DNA of 64,000 bases, from the NCBI GenBank assembly GCA_959019945.1, contig CAUEQD010000005.1, positions 1 through 64,000 of the forward strand, written 5' to 3'. Numbering within the stretch: position 1 is the first letter of the stretch; every line of letters begins with the position of its first letter. Positions 42,216-51,550 of this stretch are shown here, piece after piece. The position numbers and the translations under genes are program-made. The stretch comes from an uncultured Collinsella sp. Lineage in GTDB: Bacteria > Actinomycetota > Coriobacteriia > Coriobacteriales > Coriobacteriaceae. The notes under the pieces are model-generated. The model made no database searches and was not told the origin of the DNA. It saw only the letters and a list, made by a program, of their open reading frames with translations.

Positions 42216-42932
42216 ATGCCGGGCTTGGGAACAATCATCAACGTTGTGCTTTTAGTTGCGGGCGGTCTTTTGGGATTAGCGGGCGGACGCTTCATCACAC
42301 CGCGCATCCAAGACACGCTCATGAAAGCATCGGGGCTGTGCGTCCTGTTTATCGGCCTTGGCGGCACCATGCAAAAGATGCTCCTTATCGATGGGAAGGC
42401 GCTAGCGACCACCGGCACCACCATGCTCATCGTCTCGTTCGCCCTCGGTTCGCTCATCGGCGAGGCCGTCAACTTGGAGGCCGCCATCGAGAACCTTGGC
42501 GAATGGCTCAAGCGCAAAACCGGCAGCGAGGGCGATAACGAGTTCACCAACGCCTTTGTCTCGACATCGCTCACGGTGTGCATCGGCGCCATGGCCATCG
42601 TGGGCTCGATTCAGGACGGTCTGCTCGGTGACTGGTCAACGCTTGCCTTGAAAGGCGCATTGGACTGCATCATCGTCTGCACCATGACGGCGTCGCTTGG
42701 CCGCGGCTGCATTTTCTCCGCCCTGCCCGTCGCCGTGTTCCAGGGGACGATCACGTTGTTTGCCGGCGCGCTCTCCCCCATCATGACCACGGCAGCCCTC
42801 GACAGCCTTTCGCTCGTAGGCTCCATGCTCATCTTCTGCGTCGGCGTCAACCTCATCCGTCCTCAGACCTTCCGCACGGCCAATATGCTCCCCTCCGTCG
42901 TCATCGCCGTCATCTACGCCCTCCTGTTCTAA
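42216..42932 (+). CDS. DUF554 family membrane protein
   Basis: A 238-residue membrane protein with about seven hydrophobic helices. It starts MPGLGTIINVVLLVAGGLLGLAGG and has EAVNLEAAIENLGEWLKRK, FTNAFVSTSLTVCIGAMAIVGSIQDGL and PVAVFQGTITLFAG, all typical of DUF554 (YdfK/YqgA-like). Function is unknown; a transport role is often assumed. The ATG at 42216 follows AGGAGGGCTC; an upstream ATG in frame at 42147 is poorly supported. It lies between the exported cluster and the TerB module and belongs to neither by function. Confidence 0.9.
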   Translation: MPGLGTIINVVLLVAGGLLGLAGGRFITPRIQDTLMKASGLCVLFIGLGGTMQKMLLIDGKALATTGTTMLIVSFALGSLIGEAVNLEAAIENLGEWLKRKTGSEGDNEFTNAFVSTSLTVCIGAMAIVGSIQDGLLGDWSTLALKGALDCIIVCTMTASLGRGCIFSALPVAVFQGTITLFAGALSPIMTTAALDSLSLVGSMLIFCVGVNLIRPQTFRTANMLPSVVIAVIYALLF

Positions 42933-43019
42933 ATCTATCAACGCAGCGGTATCTCGAACATCTGTTTGATGCTGTGCTATGATATGAGGCCACCGTAGCT
43001 GCGTTCGAGAGGAGGAGCG

Positions 43020-44780
43020 GTGGCCGACCAGGACATCAAGATGCTCATCGAGCGCATTATGGCCGAGGCCCGGACCCATCAGTCCGCCCGCTTCTCAAAC
43101 GAAGTCTACGCAGACGAGCCGATTCTCAAAACCGGCCGACAGATGCAAAATTTCCTCCCCGACCAGTACCGCAAGATGCGTGAGATATCGCGTTGGCAAG
43201 AAGACCCCAAGGGCGGTGCGGGCCGCTGGCTTTCGGAAGCCGAGCTTTTTTACCGCCAGGGCCTGCTGATGGCCGACTTTGAGGACGACTGTCCCTACAA
43301 CGGCACCTTTAAGTCGTACTTTCCCACCTACAACGCTATGAGCGACCGACAGCTGCGCGGCTACTTTACCTGGCGTGCCCAAGTGCGCTGCGGAACCGTC
43401 GAGGAAACGTCTACGTCTTTTGCCTTTCTGTATCTCTATGAGCTGATCTGCGGCATTGGCGTAGATAATCCACTCGATGGTTTTAACAAGATCAAGGCTT
43501 TTTGGGATGTCTATCGCGCCTTCGAGCCCGGCATCGACCGGTTTGCGCGCGTGTGGCTGCAAGATTACGCCGTGTTCCACGGGCTCGACCCCAAGCTGCT
43601 TCGCGACTCTAAAACCGTCATGTTCGATAACGCCCTTATCGAGCTGCGGCGCGCGGCACGAGACCTTGTACCGGCACCGGCACCGTCCGACCAGACCCCC
43701 AAACGTCGCAAAACCTCCGAGCCCACGCTCCCCCTTCCGCCCGATGAGGTGCGCGAGGAGCGACTCATGGCCGCCATCAACGCCCTCTCCACGTACAACC
43801 TAAGTAACTCGCGGCTCGACCGCAGCCACCACCGCGATCTGCGCCACGCGGCATGCGCCGTGTATGTCCGCATGGCGCGCTACTATGACACGCACCGAAA
43901 GACCGGCATCGTGGCGAGTTTATTTGGGGAGGAGACGGCCATGCCCTACACCATGTTTGCCTCGGCCGTATTCTTTGCGCCCGAGCGCCACGAGGACTGC
44001 GAATATCGCCTGGATCCTATCCATATCTACCGTTGCCAAAACGGCTTTTGGGAATGCATGCGCATCCACGGTAGTAGGCAAAAGAGCAGCAAGCTCGGTG
44101 AAATGATGCGCGCCTGCGACCAACGCCTGCGCCTGGCGCTGGACCCCGCCCATCCCCTTAAGGAAGAAAAGGTCCCCAAATATCTGGCCAAAATTATCGA
44201 TGACGAGATTGTGGCATGGCTTTCGTGGGACGCCGCACACCAGCCCGTCAAGATCGATATCGATCTGAGTCAGCTGGGGCACATTCGGAGCGCCGCTGCG
44301 CAAACGCGCGAAGCGCTTTTGATCGACGAAGAGCGCGAGGACGATGTGCCCACAGAGGTCGATACGGCGGAATCCGAGCAACCGGAAGCCAAGCCTGCGA
44401 CCGACGTGATGGCCGAGCCGATCGCGGCGCCTACGGAGCGCAACAAAGCCGACGAGCCAACCATTTCCACCGAACAGTTTGGCGTCGTGGCACCGCTCCT
44501 CGCACCGACGCCAGCGGTCGTATCGACTGCACCCGCTGGCACCGCAACCGAACTCGCGCCCGCCGAAGATACCTTCCTTCGCGCGCTCCTCGAGCAAAAC
44601 GCAGCGCAAGCGACATCGGCAGTGGCGCACTCGGGCCAAAGCGAAGATATGCTCGTCGACAGCATCAACGAGGCGCTCTTTGACCTGGTGGGAGACACCG
44701 TTATCGAATTCGGCGCGGCAGGGCCGCAGATTATCGAGGACTACGAAGCAGACGTGAGAGGATACCTAGACCATGAGTGA
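43020..44780 (+). CDS. TerB_N/TerB_C domain protein
   Basis: A 586-residue protein. The N-terminal ~200 residues (FLPDQYRKMREISR, YRQGLLMADFEDDCPYNGTFKSYFPTYNAMSDRQLRGYFTWRAQVR, and LYLYELICGIG) match the TerB_N domain. The C-terminal ~45 residues (LVDSINEALFDLVGDTVIEF...IIEDYEADVRGYL) match the TerB_C domain. A long, low-complexity Pro/Ala/Glu/Thr linker (about 435-530) joins them. TerB-type domains occur in stress-response and predicted defence gene sets. The GTG start has GAGGAGG upstream. It overlaps the next gene by eight bases, so the two are coupled. First gene of a three-gene module. Confidence 0.82.
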   Translation: MADQDIKMLIERIMAEARTHQSARFSNEVYADEPILKTGRQMQNFLPDQYRKMREISRWQEDPKGGAGRWLSEAELFYRQGLLMADFEDDCPYNGTFKSYFPTYNAMSDRQLRGYFTWRAQVRCGTVEETSTSFAFLYLYELICGIGVDNPLDGFNKIKAFWDVYRAFEPGIDRFARVWLQDYAVFHGLDPKLLRDSKTVMFDNALIELRRAARDLVPAPAPSDQTPKRRKTSEPTLPLPPDEVREERLMAAINALSTYNLSNSRLDRSHHRDLRHAACAVYVRMARYYDTHRKTGIVASLFGEETAMPYTMFASAVFFAPERHEDCEYRLDPIHIYRCQNGFWECMRIHGSRQKSSKLGEMMRACDQRLRLALDPAHPLKEEKVPKYLAKIIDDEIVAWLSWDAAHQPVKIDIDLSQLGHIRSAAAQTREALLIDEEREDDVPTEVDTAESEQPEAKPATDVMAEPIAAPTERNKADEPTISTEQFGVVAPLLAPTPAVVSTAPAGTATELAPAEDTFLRALLEQNAAQATSAVAHSGQSEDMLVDSINEALFDLVGDTVIEFGAAGPQIIEDYEADVRGYLDHE

Positions 44781-46077
44781 TACCGCATCCGCAGCACCCC
44801 GCGTGCCCAAGCGCGTCGCTGCCGTCATTCTAAACTCGCTCAAGGGCGGCGTGGTCCCGCGCATCGGCCTTCCTTACATCACCGTAGGGCGCGAAGTCGA
44901 GATCCGCGCCCTGCTCACCGATCTGAGTCTCATCGCCGACGGTGGCGCGAGCTTCCGCTTTCTGGTCGGTCGTTACGGCGCCGGCAAGAGCTTTTTGCTC
45001 CAGACCATCCGCACGCACGCCATGGGCGAGGGATTCGTCGTCGCTGATGCCGACCTGTCGCCCGAGCGCCGCCTGCAGGGCGGTCAAGGACAGGGCCTTG
45101 CCACCTACCGCGAGCTCATCCGCAATATATCGACCAGGACGCGCCCCGAGGGCGGTGCGCTCAACCTTATTTTGGATCGCTGGGTCGCCTCGTGTGCCGA
45201 CGTCGACGAGTCGGTCGTCAATGCCCAACTGGCCCCGCTCGAGGAGATGGTCCACGGCTTCGACTTCACCCGCATGCTCCGCCGCTATCGCATGGCCGTC
45301 TCGGAGGGTGACGAAGAAGCTATGAGTCGCGTGACCAAATGGATTCGCGGCGAATACCGCACCAAGAGTGAGGCACGCGCCGAGTTGGGCTCCTCGACCA
45401 TCATCAGCGATGACGACTGGTACGACTACGTTAAGCTCATTGCGCGCTTTTTGGTCTGCAGCGGCTACAAGGGCATGCTGGTGCTCATCGACGAGCTCGT
45501 GAATCTGTACAAGATTCCCAACGCGATTACGCGCCAATATAACTACGAGAAGATCCTGACCATGTACAACGACACGCTCCAGGGCAAGGCGCAGTACCTG
45601 GGCGTAATCATGGGTGGCACGCCGACCTCTATCGAGGACCGCCGCCGAGGCGTGTTCTCCTACGAGGCCCTGCGCAGCCGACTCGCTCAGGGCCGCTTTG
45701 CGCGCGAGGACCTTAAGGACATGCTCGCGCCCATCATCCGCCTGCAGCCACTCACCTATGAGGAGCTGCTGGTGCTCATCGAAAAACTCATGCAAATTCA
45801 CGCCGGCTACTTTGGCTGGACGCCCACGCTTACCGAGAAGGACTTGGTGGACTTCCTCAAGATCGAGTTCGGTCGTGTGGGAGCCGACACGCATCTGACG
45901 CCGCGTGAAGTCATTCGTGACTTTATCGAGCTGCTCGACATCCTATGCCAGAACCCCGACGCCAACGTGGCCGAGTTGCTGCAAAGCGTCGGCGGCGACG
46001 CGCTGGCGCCGGCAGCCGCAACAGGCGACGCCGGCACCGCAGGCGGCGACCGCAGCTTCGCCGAATTCACCATCTGA
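44773..46077 (+). CDS. BrxD-like P-loop ATPase (DUF2791)
   Basis: A 434-residue ATPase. Walker A is VGRYGAGKSFLLQ (about 65-77) and Walker B is GMLVLIDELVNLYK. The surrounding blocks (RIGLPYITVGREVEIRALL, ALYRSRLAQGRFAREDLKDMLAPIIRLQPLTYEEL-like) match the DUF2791 family, known as BrxD in type 2 BREX phage resistance. It ends immediately before a hairpin element. Its place between a TerB_N protein and a large helicase is typical of predicted DNA-processing or defence modules. No nuclease or methylase is nearby. It acts presumably as a DNA-loading or switching ATPase for the helicase; this is inference. Confidence 0.85.
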   Translation: MSDTASAAPRVPKRVAAVILNSLKGGVVPRIGLPYITVGREVEIRALLTDLSLIADGGASFRFLVGRYGAGKSFLLQTIRTHAMGEGFVVADADLSPERRLQGGQGQGLATYRELIRNISTRTRPEGGALNLILDRWVASCADVDESVVNAQLAPLEEMVHGFDFTRMLRRYRMAVSEGDEEAMSRVTKWIRGEYRTKSEARAELGSSTIISDDDWYDYVKLIARFLVCSGYKGMLVLIDELVNLYKIPNAITRQYNYEKILTMYNDTLQGKAQYLGVIMGGTPTSIEDRRRGVFSYEALRSRLAQGRFAREDLKDMLAPIIRLQPLTYEELLVLIEKLMQIHAGYFGWTPTLTEKDLVDFLKIEFGRVGADTHLTPREVIRDFIELLDILCQNPDANVAELLQSVGGDALAPAAATGDAGTAGGDRSFAEFTI

Positions 46078-46111
46078 CCTGCCAAAAAGGGACAGGTTTA
46101 TTTTGGCAGGT
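46077..46111 (+). repeat. Dispersed hairpin element, copy 2
   Basis: Eleven-base perfect arms ACCTGCCAAAA/TTTTGGCAGGT enclose AGGGACAGGTTTA. It starts on the last base of the ATPase stop codon and is followed by TTTAT, so it may act as a partial terminator inside the operon, before the helicase gene. Confidence 0.75.
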
Positions 46112-46193
46112 TTTATCTGGGCAAACGTCGAGGCAGTAATGCAGCAAGCCACTGCCCACCGCGTTGAGAGATTCGTTTTTGAAAGGAGGCCCC

Positions 46194-48638
46194 GTGAACG
46201 CCTTTGACCGCTACGCCCCGTTTATCCAAGACTTCATCTACTCCCACGATTGGGAGAGCTTGCGCTCTATCCAGGTTGCGGCGGCAGATGCCATCTTTAA
46301 CTCGCAGGACAATGTGCTCCTGACGGCATCCACGGCTTCCGGCAAAACCGAGGCAGCCTTCTTTCCCATCCTGACCGAGTTTTGGGAGAACCCGCCCGCA
46401 AGCGTGGGCGCCCTCTACATTGGCCCCCTCAAGGCGCTCATCAACGATCAATTCGTCCGCCTCAACGACCTGTGCGAAGAGGCCGATATCCCTGTCTGGC
46501 ACTGGCATGGCGATGTCTCGCAGTCGCACAAGGCCAAGCTCATCAAAAAACCGAGCGGTATCTTGCAGATTACGCCCGAGTCGCTCGAGGCGCTCCTGAT
46601 CCATAAGCACATGGCGATCCCGCGCATGTTTTGCGACCTGCGCTACGTCGTCATCGACGAGGTTCATTCTCTCATGCGCGGCGACCGCGGCGGGCAGACG
46701 CTCTGTCTTATCGAGCGCCTCTCGCGCATGGCGGGCGTTCAGCCCCGCCGCATTGGCCTTTCGGCCACCATCGGCGACCCCGAGCGCACGGGTGCCTTTC
46801 TCTCGCAGGGAACGGGACGCGACTGCGTTATCCCCCGTTTTGAGGAACCGCGTCGCGTGTGGCGCATCTCCATGGAGCACTTCTACAACTCGGGTCCCCA
46901 GGCACAGCAGCGGGGATTCGAGAGCACGGGTCCTCAAGAGGCCGAAGTGCTTGCGTGCGAGCGCATCGAGGCGGCGGCATCCGCGGCACTGCCCGCCGGC
47001 GCCCAAGACATGCGTCACAGCGGACAGCTCACACAAGAGAAGCGCCGTCAACGTCGTGAGCGGGCACGGGGCAAGGCCGCTCCCAAAGACCGTCGCACTT
47101 CCTCGGCCCCCGGGGGCGAAGTCGACATCCCACGAGCGACCGAGCAGGCGCTTCTCAACCCCACCGACACGGCGCCCGACAACGCCGACCCCGGTATGGG
47201 CTATATCTTTGAGCATACGCGCAGCCGCAAGTGCCTGGTCTTTGCCAACTCGCGCGAGGAGGCAGAGGCCGTGTGCTCCATGCTGCGTAGCTACTGCGAT
47301 AACCGGCACGAGCCCGACCGTTTCCTCATTCATCACGGCAATCTTTCGGCATCGTTGCGCGAGACGGCCGAGGAACTCATGCGCGATGAGGAGCAGGCAC
47401 AGACAACCATCACCACATCTACGCTGGAGCTCGGTATCGATATCGGCCGTCTGGAGCGTGCGTTTCAGATCGATGCGCCGTTTACCGTCAGTTCCTTTTT
47501 GCAGCGAATGGGCCGCACGGGACGCCGCGACCTTCCGCCCGAGATGTGGTTTGTCATGCGCGAGGAAGAGCCTGAGCCGCGCACGATGATGCCCGAGACC
47601 ATTCCGTGGAAGCTCCTGCAGGGCATCGCGCTCGTACAACTCTATCGTGAGGAAAAGTGGGTCGAGCCGCCCGAGCTCGATCGACTCCCCTACAGCCTGC
47701 TCTACCACCAGACTATGTCGACGCTTGCCAGCACCGGCGAGCTCACGCCGGCAGAGCTTGCCCAGCGCGTGCTCACACTCAGCTATTTCCATCGCATCTC
47801 GGCCGATGACTATCGCGTATTGCTGCGTCACCTCATTAAGATCGACCATATCCAGGTCACCGAGGGCGGCGGACTCATCGTGGGTCTCGCGGGCGAGCGC
47901 ATCATCAACAACTTTAAGTTCTACGCCGTGTTCCAGGAGAACGAGGAGTTCACCGTTCGCAGCGAATCGGCCGAGCTGGGCACGATTGTCAACCCGCCAC
48001 CACCTGGCGAGCGCATCGCCATCGCCGGACACTGCTGGATTGTCGAGGAAGTGGACTGGAAGCGCCACACCGTCTTTGCCACGCAGGTCAAGGGCCGGGT
48101 GCCGGCCTACTTTGGCGACTGCCCCGGCGACATCAATACACACGTACTCGAGCGCATGCGCAAGGCGCTCAACGAGCACGCGACATATCCGTACCTCATG
48201 GGTAACGCACGGGCCCGCTTAGCGCAGGCTCGTCATACGGCCGATATTTCGGGTGCGGGAACCAAGCCGCTCATCAACCTGGGCGGCGATACCTGGGTGC
48301 TCTTCCCCTGGTTGGGCAGCTACGCCTTTTTGGCACTCGAGCGCATGCTCAAGATTAAATGCGCCGCGGAGCTGGGCCTTCGCGGGCTCGATCCGTCGCG
48401 TCCATACTTTATGCAGTTTAAGATGAAGGCTGACGAGGAGACGTTCTTTGAGGTGCTCGCAGCCGAGGCCGAAAAGGACTTCGACCCCATCGAGCTCGTC
48501 TATCCCGGCGAGATGCCTTATTTTGATCGCTACGACGAGTACGTTCCCGAGGAGCTCGTGCGCAAAGGCTTCGCCGAAGGCGTGCTCGACATCGAAGGTA
48601 TGAAGCAGCGCGTCCTCAGCTGGCGCGACCACGCCTAA
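46194..48638 (+). CDS. Lhr/BrxHI-like DEAD/DEAH helicase
   Basis: An 814-residue superfamily 2 helicase. Motifs: Q-type RSIQVAAADAIF, Walker A TASTASGKTEAA (about 45-56), Walker B VIDEVHSLMRGDRG, SATIGDP, then C-terminal KCLVFANSREEAE, TTSTLELGIDIG and FLQRMGRTGRRD. Lhr-like architecture with a long C-terminal part. BREX type 2 carries a similar helicase, BrxHI, next to BrxD. A ~70-residue basic insertion between the two RecA lobes (about residues 275-330) is notable. The start is GTG at 46194 with AAAGGAGG upstream; the frame open to 46164 begins with TTG. It completes the TerB_N/ATPase module and is followed by a convergent gene. Confidence 0.85.
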   Translation: MNAFDRYAPFIQDFIYSHDWESLRSIQVAAADAIFNSQDNVLLTASTASGKTEAAFFPILTEFWENPPASVGALYIGPLKALINDQFVRLNDLCEEADIPVWHWHGDVSQSHKAKLIKKPSGILQITPESLEALLIHKHMAIPRMFCDLRYVVIDEVHSLMRGDRGGQTLCLIERLSRMAGVQPRRIGLSATIGDPERTGAFLSQGTGRDCVIPRFEEPRRVWRISMEHFYNSGPQAQQRGFESTGPQEAEVLACERIEAAASAALPAGAQDMRHSGQLTQEKRRQRRERARGKAAPKDRRTSSAPGGEVDIPRATEQALLNPTDTAPDNADPGMGYIFEHTRSRKCLVFANSREEAEAVCSMLRSYCDNRHEPDRFLIHHGNLSASLRETAEELMRDEEQAQTTITTSTLELGIDIGRLERAFQIDAPFTVSSFLQRMGRTGRRDLPPEMWFVMREEEPEPRTMMPETIPWKLLQGIALVQLYREEKWVEPPELDRLPYSLLYHQTMSTLASTGELTPAELAQRVLTLSYFHRISADDYRVLLRHLIKIDHIQVTEGGGLIVGLAGERIINNFKFYAVFQENEEFTVRSESAELGTIVNPPPPGERIAIAGHCWIVEEVDWKRHTVFATQVKGRVPAYFGDCPGDINTHVLERMRKALNEHATYPYLMGNARARLAQARHTADISGAGTKPLINLGGDTWVLFPWLGSYAFLALERMLKIKCAAELGLRGLDPSRPYFMQFKMKADEETFFEVLAAEAEKDFDPIELVYPGEMPYFDRYDEYVPEELVRKGFAEGVLDIEGMKQRVLSWRDHA

Positions 48639-48665
48639 GACCAGTCTTTTTTGGGACGGGGAGAC

Positions 48666-49544
48666 TTACTTGTCGTGAAGGACGGTGCCGAGGAAGTCAG
48701 CGTCGAAGGGCACGGCTTCGGCAAAGGCGTAGTCACCGTCGCTGGCGATGAGCAGGTAGTTTTCCTCGCCGCCAAACTCCATATCGCCACATGGGACCAC
48801 CCAGGCATGGGCGAATGCCTCGAGTGCCGTGGCAGCGCAGTCGCGCAGGAACGTCACGTCGCTCCCCTCGTTTGCGCTCACAATATTGGCAACGTAGATA
48901 CCCCCGGGGTTCAGGCTGCCCCGCACCAAACGCAACGCCTCAACCGTCGCCAGCTCGCGCACGGGCTCGGCACCGCCAAAGCAATCGCTCACGACCACGT
49001 CGTAGCGACGATGGCCCACGCTCGTCACACCCAGATACGAGCGAGCCTCAGCTGTTATCACCCGTAGGCGATCGCCCGCCGCGCGCTCCAGCTCGTCTAG
49101 GTAGAACCAGCGGCGCGCCAGGCGCGTAATCTCTCCGTCATACTCGATGACGTCCATGCGCAAGCCCTCGTGCGACATCAGGGCGAACTTAGGATAAGCA
49201 AACCCGCCGCCGCCCAACATCAGCATACGGTTGATACCGTGACCATAAGCGTCGCGCATCGCATCCTCGGCCTCAAACACGTCGTCAAACGCGCGATAGT
49301 ACGCAAAGACGGGCTCCGCCCAGCGCTCGCCAACGTAACTCGCGCTTTGGTAGACGCCGCCTTGCACCAACACGCGAATCTCATCGTCGCTCTCATTGTG
49401 CACGCGTTTCACACGCGCCAACCCATTGCGGGTTCGCGCAACCTGCAGGCAGGCAGCACGAACAGCGACAGCGGCCGCACCAAGCGCCGCGGCCCCCAGA
49501 GCAACGCCGGCAACGACGCCAGCAGAAACACTCGGCTTGTTCAT
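48666..49544 (-). CDS. Spermidine synthase-like SAM-dependent protein
   Basis: A 292-residue protein. Residues 1-30 are hydrophobic (GVVAGVALGAAALGAAAVAVRAACL), so it is probably membrane-anchored. The rest has the spermidine synthase-like Rossmann fold: MLMLGGGGFAYPKF (motif I), VIEYDGEITRLARRWF (acidic residue that binds the ribose), and YDVVVSDCFGG. The polyamine-binding residues of true SpeE are not evident, so it may use another substrate, as many such orphan proteins do. It is directly upstream (0-base gap) of nothing else; it starts beside the elp3 stop, so it is cotranscribed after elp3. Confidence 0.8.
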   Translation of the reverse strand: MNKPSVSAGVVAGVALGAAALGAAAVAVRAACLQVARTRNGLARVKRVHNESDDEIRVLVQGGVYQSASYVGERWAEPVFAYYRAFDDVFEAEDAMRDAYGHGINRMLMLGGGGFAYPKFALMSHEGLRMDVIEYDGEITRLARRWFYLDELERAAGDRLRVITAEARSYLGVTSVGHRRYDVVVSDCFGGAEPVRELATVEALRLVRGSLNPGGIYVANIVSANEGSDVTFLRDCAATALEAFAHAWVVPCGDMEFGGEENYLLIASDGDYAFAEAVPFDADFLGTVLHDK

Positions 49545-51452
49545 CTAGAGCTCCTTTTGCAGATAAAGACCATGGTCATAAAATCCAAGATGGCGATAGT
49601 ACTCACGTGTGCCAATCGCGCTAATCACGTTGATACGTGCATAACCCGCATCCCGGGCAATCTCGCACGCACGCTCTACGAGCAAACGCCCCAACCCGTG
49701 ATGCTGCGCCGCCTGGCCCTGATCGCCCACGCGCGCCGCCATGCCATACACGTGTACCTCGCGAATCATCGCCTCGTCCGGCGTCGTCGGCAACTCGTCC
49801 GCATGCGCGGCAACAAACGCGCGGTCGGGCAGCGACAGGCGCAAAAAGCCCGCGATTTTGCCCTGCGGTGTCACCCACTGCAAAAAGCGCTCGTGCGTCA
49901 CCGGCGTCTCGTACGCCACTTCCTCGTCAAGGGTCAACTCGTCCAGGTCGGCGCCCGCCGTGCTGATCTCGCGATAGCGAATCTCACGCACCGTCGCACC
50001 GTCACCCCGAGCAGCCAGGCGGTTCTCAACGAGCTGGCGCAGGTTGGGTTTCTTGTTGCCCACCATGATGTCATCGGAGCTAAAGTCGCGGATCATGCGG
50101 CTGATGCGGCAGAAAGCCGGCGTCACCACGATGTCGTCGGCCAACACATCGAGCAGCTCGTCCTCGGTATAGGGGCGCCACTCGCCACGCTCGTAACAGC
50201 CCACCAGACGCGAGCCCTCGATGAGCGCGCACGGGTAGACCTTGACCTCGTCGGGCATAAAGGCGCCCTCGGTCATAAAGCGCTCGTAGTCGCGCTTGTC
50301 CCCATCAGGCGTGGCGCCCAGCAAGTTGAGCATAAAGTGCGCGTGGATCTTAAAGCCAAACAGGCGCGCGAGCGAAAACGCCCGCTCGATCTGCGCCACC
50401 GAAATGCGGCGCTCGTTGATATCGAGTAGATGCTGGTCAAGACTCTGAATACCCATCTGAATCTTGGTGCAGCCCAAGCGGCGGATAAGTGTGAGGGCCT
50501 GCGGCGTTACGGCATCGGGGCGTGTCTCGATAACGAGCCCCACCACGCGATGCTTCGCCGTCTCGTTGATGCGCTGCTGGCGCTCGAGCTCCTCCATCGT
50601 TGCCGTCTGCCACTCGGTGACCTCGCCCCACGGCGTACCGGGGCCGTACAGACGACGCACCGCGCGGTTATAGCCGCCCACGGCAGCATCCACACGCTCC
50701 TGCTCGTCGGCAACGCCGGCAGCAAGCTCAGCATCGTCGGTCGCAATGCCGGCAGCCCGATAGCGCTCGCGGCGCCCTGCTACCACCGGCGGCAGGGCAT
50801 CGGCGGGCGCGTCATCGAGCAGGCGCCCCGCCTCGGCACGACTGATGCCCGGACGCGCCAACATGGGGTTAGCTGCCACGCCAGCAACGGCGTCATCGTT
50901 CAGCGCACGGAAAAGCTCCGACATAAACCACGTTTGATACCCTTGCGGATAGTCGCTCCAGGTGCCACCGAGCACGATGAGCTCGATCTTATCGGTCGCA
51001 TGACCCATCTGCGAAAGCGCGGTCAGGCGAGCGCTCACCTGCAGATACGGGTCGAAGCAGTTTTGCTCCGCACGGGCGCATGCCGGCTCGGCGTGCAGAT
51101 AGCTTTTAGGCATGCGCAGGTCATTGGGGCAAAACAGGCAATCGCCCGAGCATGGCCAGGGCTTGGTGATAACGGTAATGGTCGCCACGCCCGAAGCCGT
51201 GCGACGAGGCTTCATGCGCAGCACCTGCAGCAGTCGACGTTCCAGCTCGGTATCGACATTCCACGCAGCCCACCGAGCCGGCTCCTCACGTTTAACCCGC
51301 TGGTAGAACGGCAGCAGACGGCGCTTGGCCAAATCGCGTTTGTCGGCACCCTCACGGCGCGCCTCGGCATGTATCAGTTTGACGAGCGCCTTGTCGTCCA
51401 CGGTCTCGCCGCGACGCAGGGTCTCAAGTATGTTCAAGATAATCTGTTCCAT
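49545..51452 (-). CDS. Elp3-family radical SAM/GNAT tRNA-modifying enzyme
   Basis: A 635-residue protein with a radical SAM domain and a C-terminal acetyltransferase. The 4Fe-4S site is CSGDCLFC (about residues 100-107); other blocks are NCFDPYLQVSARL, IELIVLGGTWSDYPQGYQTWFM and VIETRPDAVTPQAL, typical of Elp3. The C-terminal part (VHVYGMAARVGDQGQAAQHHGLGRLLVERACEIARDAG) is a GNAT fold. Elp3 makes the 5-carboxymethyl side chain on wobble uridine of tRNA. Standalone bacterial Elp3 homologues exist without other Elongator subunits, as here. Cotranscribed with the spermidine-synthase-like gene downstream. Confidence 0.93.
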   Translation of the reverse strand: MEQIILNILETLRRGETVDDKALVKLIHAEARREGADKRDLAKRRLLPFYQRVKREEPARWAAWNVDTELERRLLQVLRMKPRRTASGVATITVITKPWPCSGDCLFCPNDLRMPKSYLHAEPACARAEQNCFDPYLQVSARLTALSQMGHATDKIELIVLGGTWSDYPQGYQTWFMSELFRALNDDAVAGVAANPMLARPGISRAEAGRLLDDAPADALPPVVAGRRERYRAAGIATDDAELAAGVADEQERVDAAVGGYNRAVRRLYGPGTPWGEVTEWQTATMEELERQQRINETAKHRVVGLVIETRPDAVTPQALTLIRRLGCTKIQMGIQSLDQHLLDINERRISVAQIERAFSLARLFGFKIHAHFMLNLLGATPDGDKRDYERFMTEGAFMPDEVKVYPCALIEGSRLVGCYERGEWRPYTEDELLDVLADDIVVTPAFCRISRMIRDFSSDDIMVGNKKPNLRQLVENRLAARGDGATVREIRYREISTAGADLDELTLDEEVAYETPVTHERFLQWVTPQGKIAGFLRLSLPDRAFVAAHADELPTTPDEAMIREVHVYGMAARVGDQGQAAQHHGLGRLLVERACEIARDAGYARINVISAIGTREYYRHLGFYDHGLYLQKEL

Positions 51453-51472
51453 GCCCCCATTGTAAAGGCAAA

Positions 51473-51502
51473 GGCGCCGGAGCCCGTCACGGCTCCGGCG
51501 CC
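51473..51502 (-). terminator. Terminator of the XRE-DUF4097 operon
   Basis: GGCGCCGGAGCC and its complement with a six-base loop, followed on the minus strand by TTTGCCTTT. It lies 49 bases past the DUF4097 stop and just before elp3. Confidence 0.8.
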
Positions 51503-51550
51503 TCCATCAAACAGCGCAGCTATGGTTTATAAGTCTTCGATAACCGCCCG

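Noticed and set aside
46113..48179. A 688-codon open frame on the minus strand over the helicase
   Set aside because: Antisense shadow; no motif, and the plus strand encodes a full set of helicase motifs.
43020..48638. A complete BREX locus
   Set aside because: Only BrxD-like and BrxHI-like genes are present. No PglZ phosphatase, PglX methylase or large BrxC/PglY ATPase is in the window.
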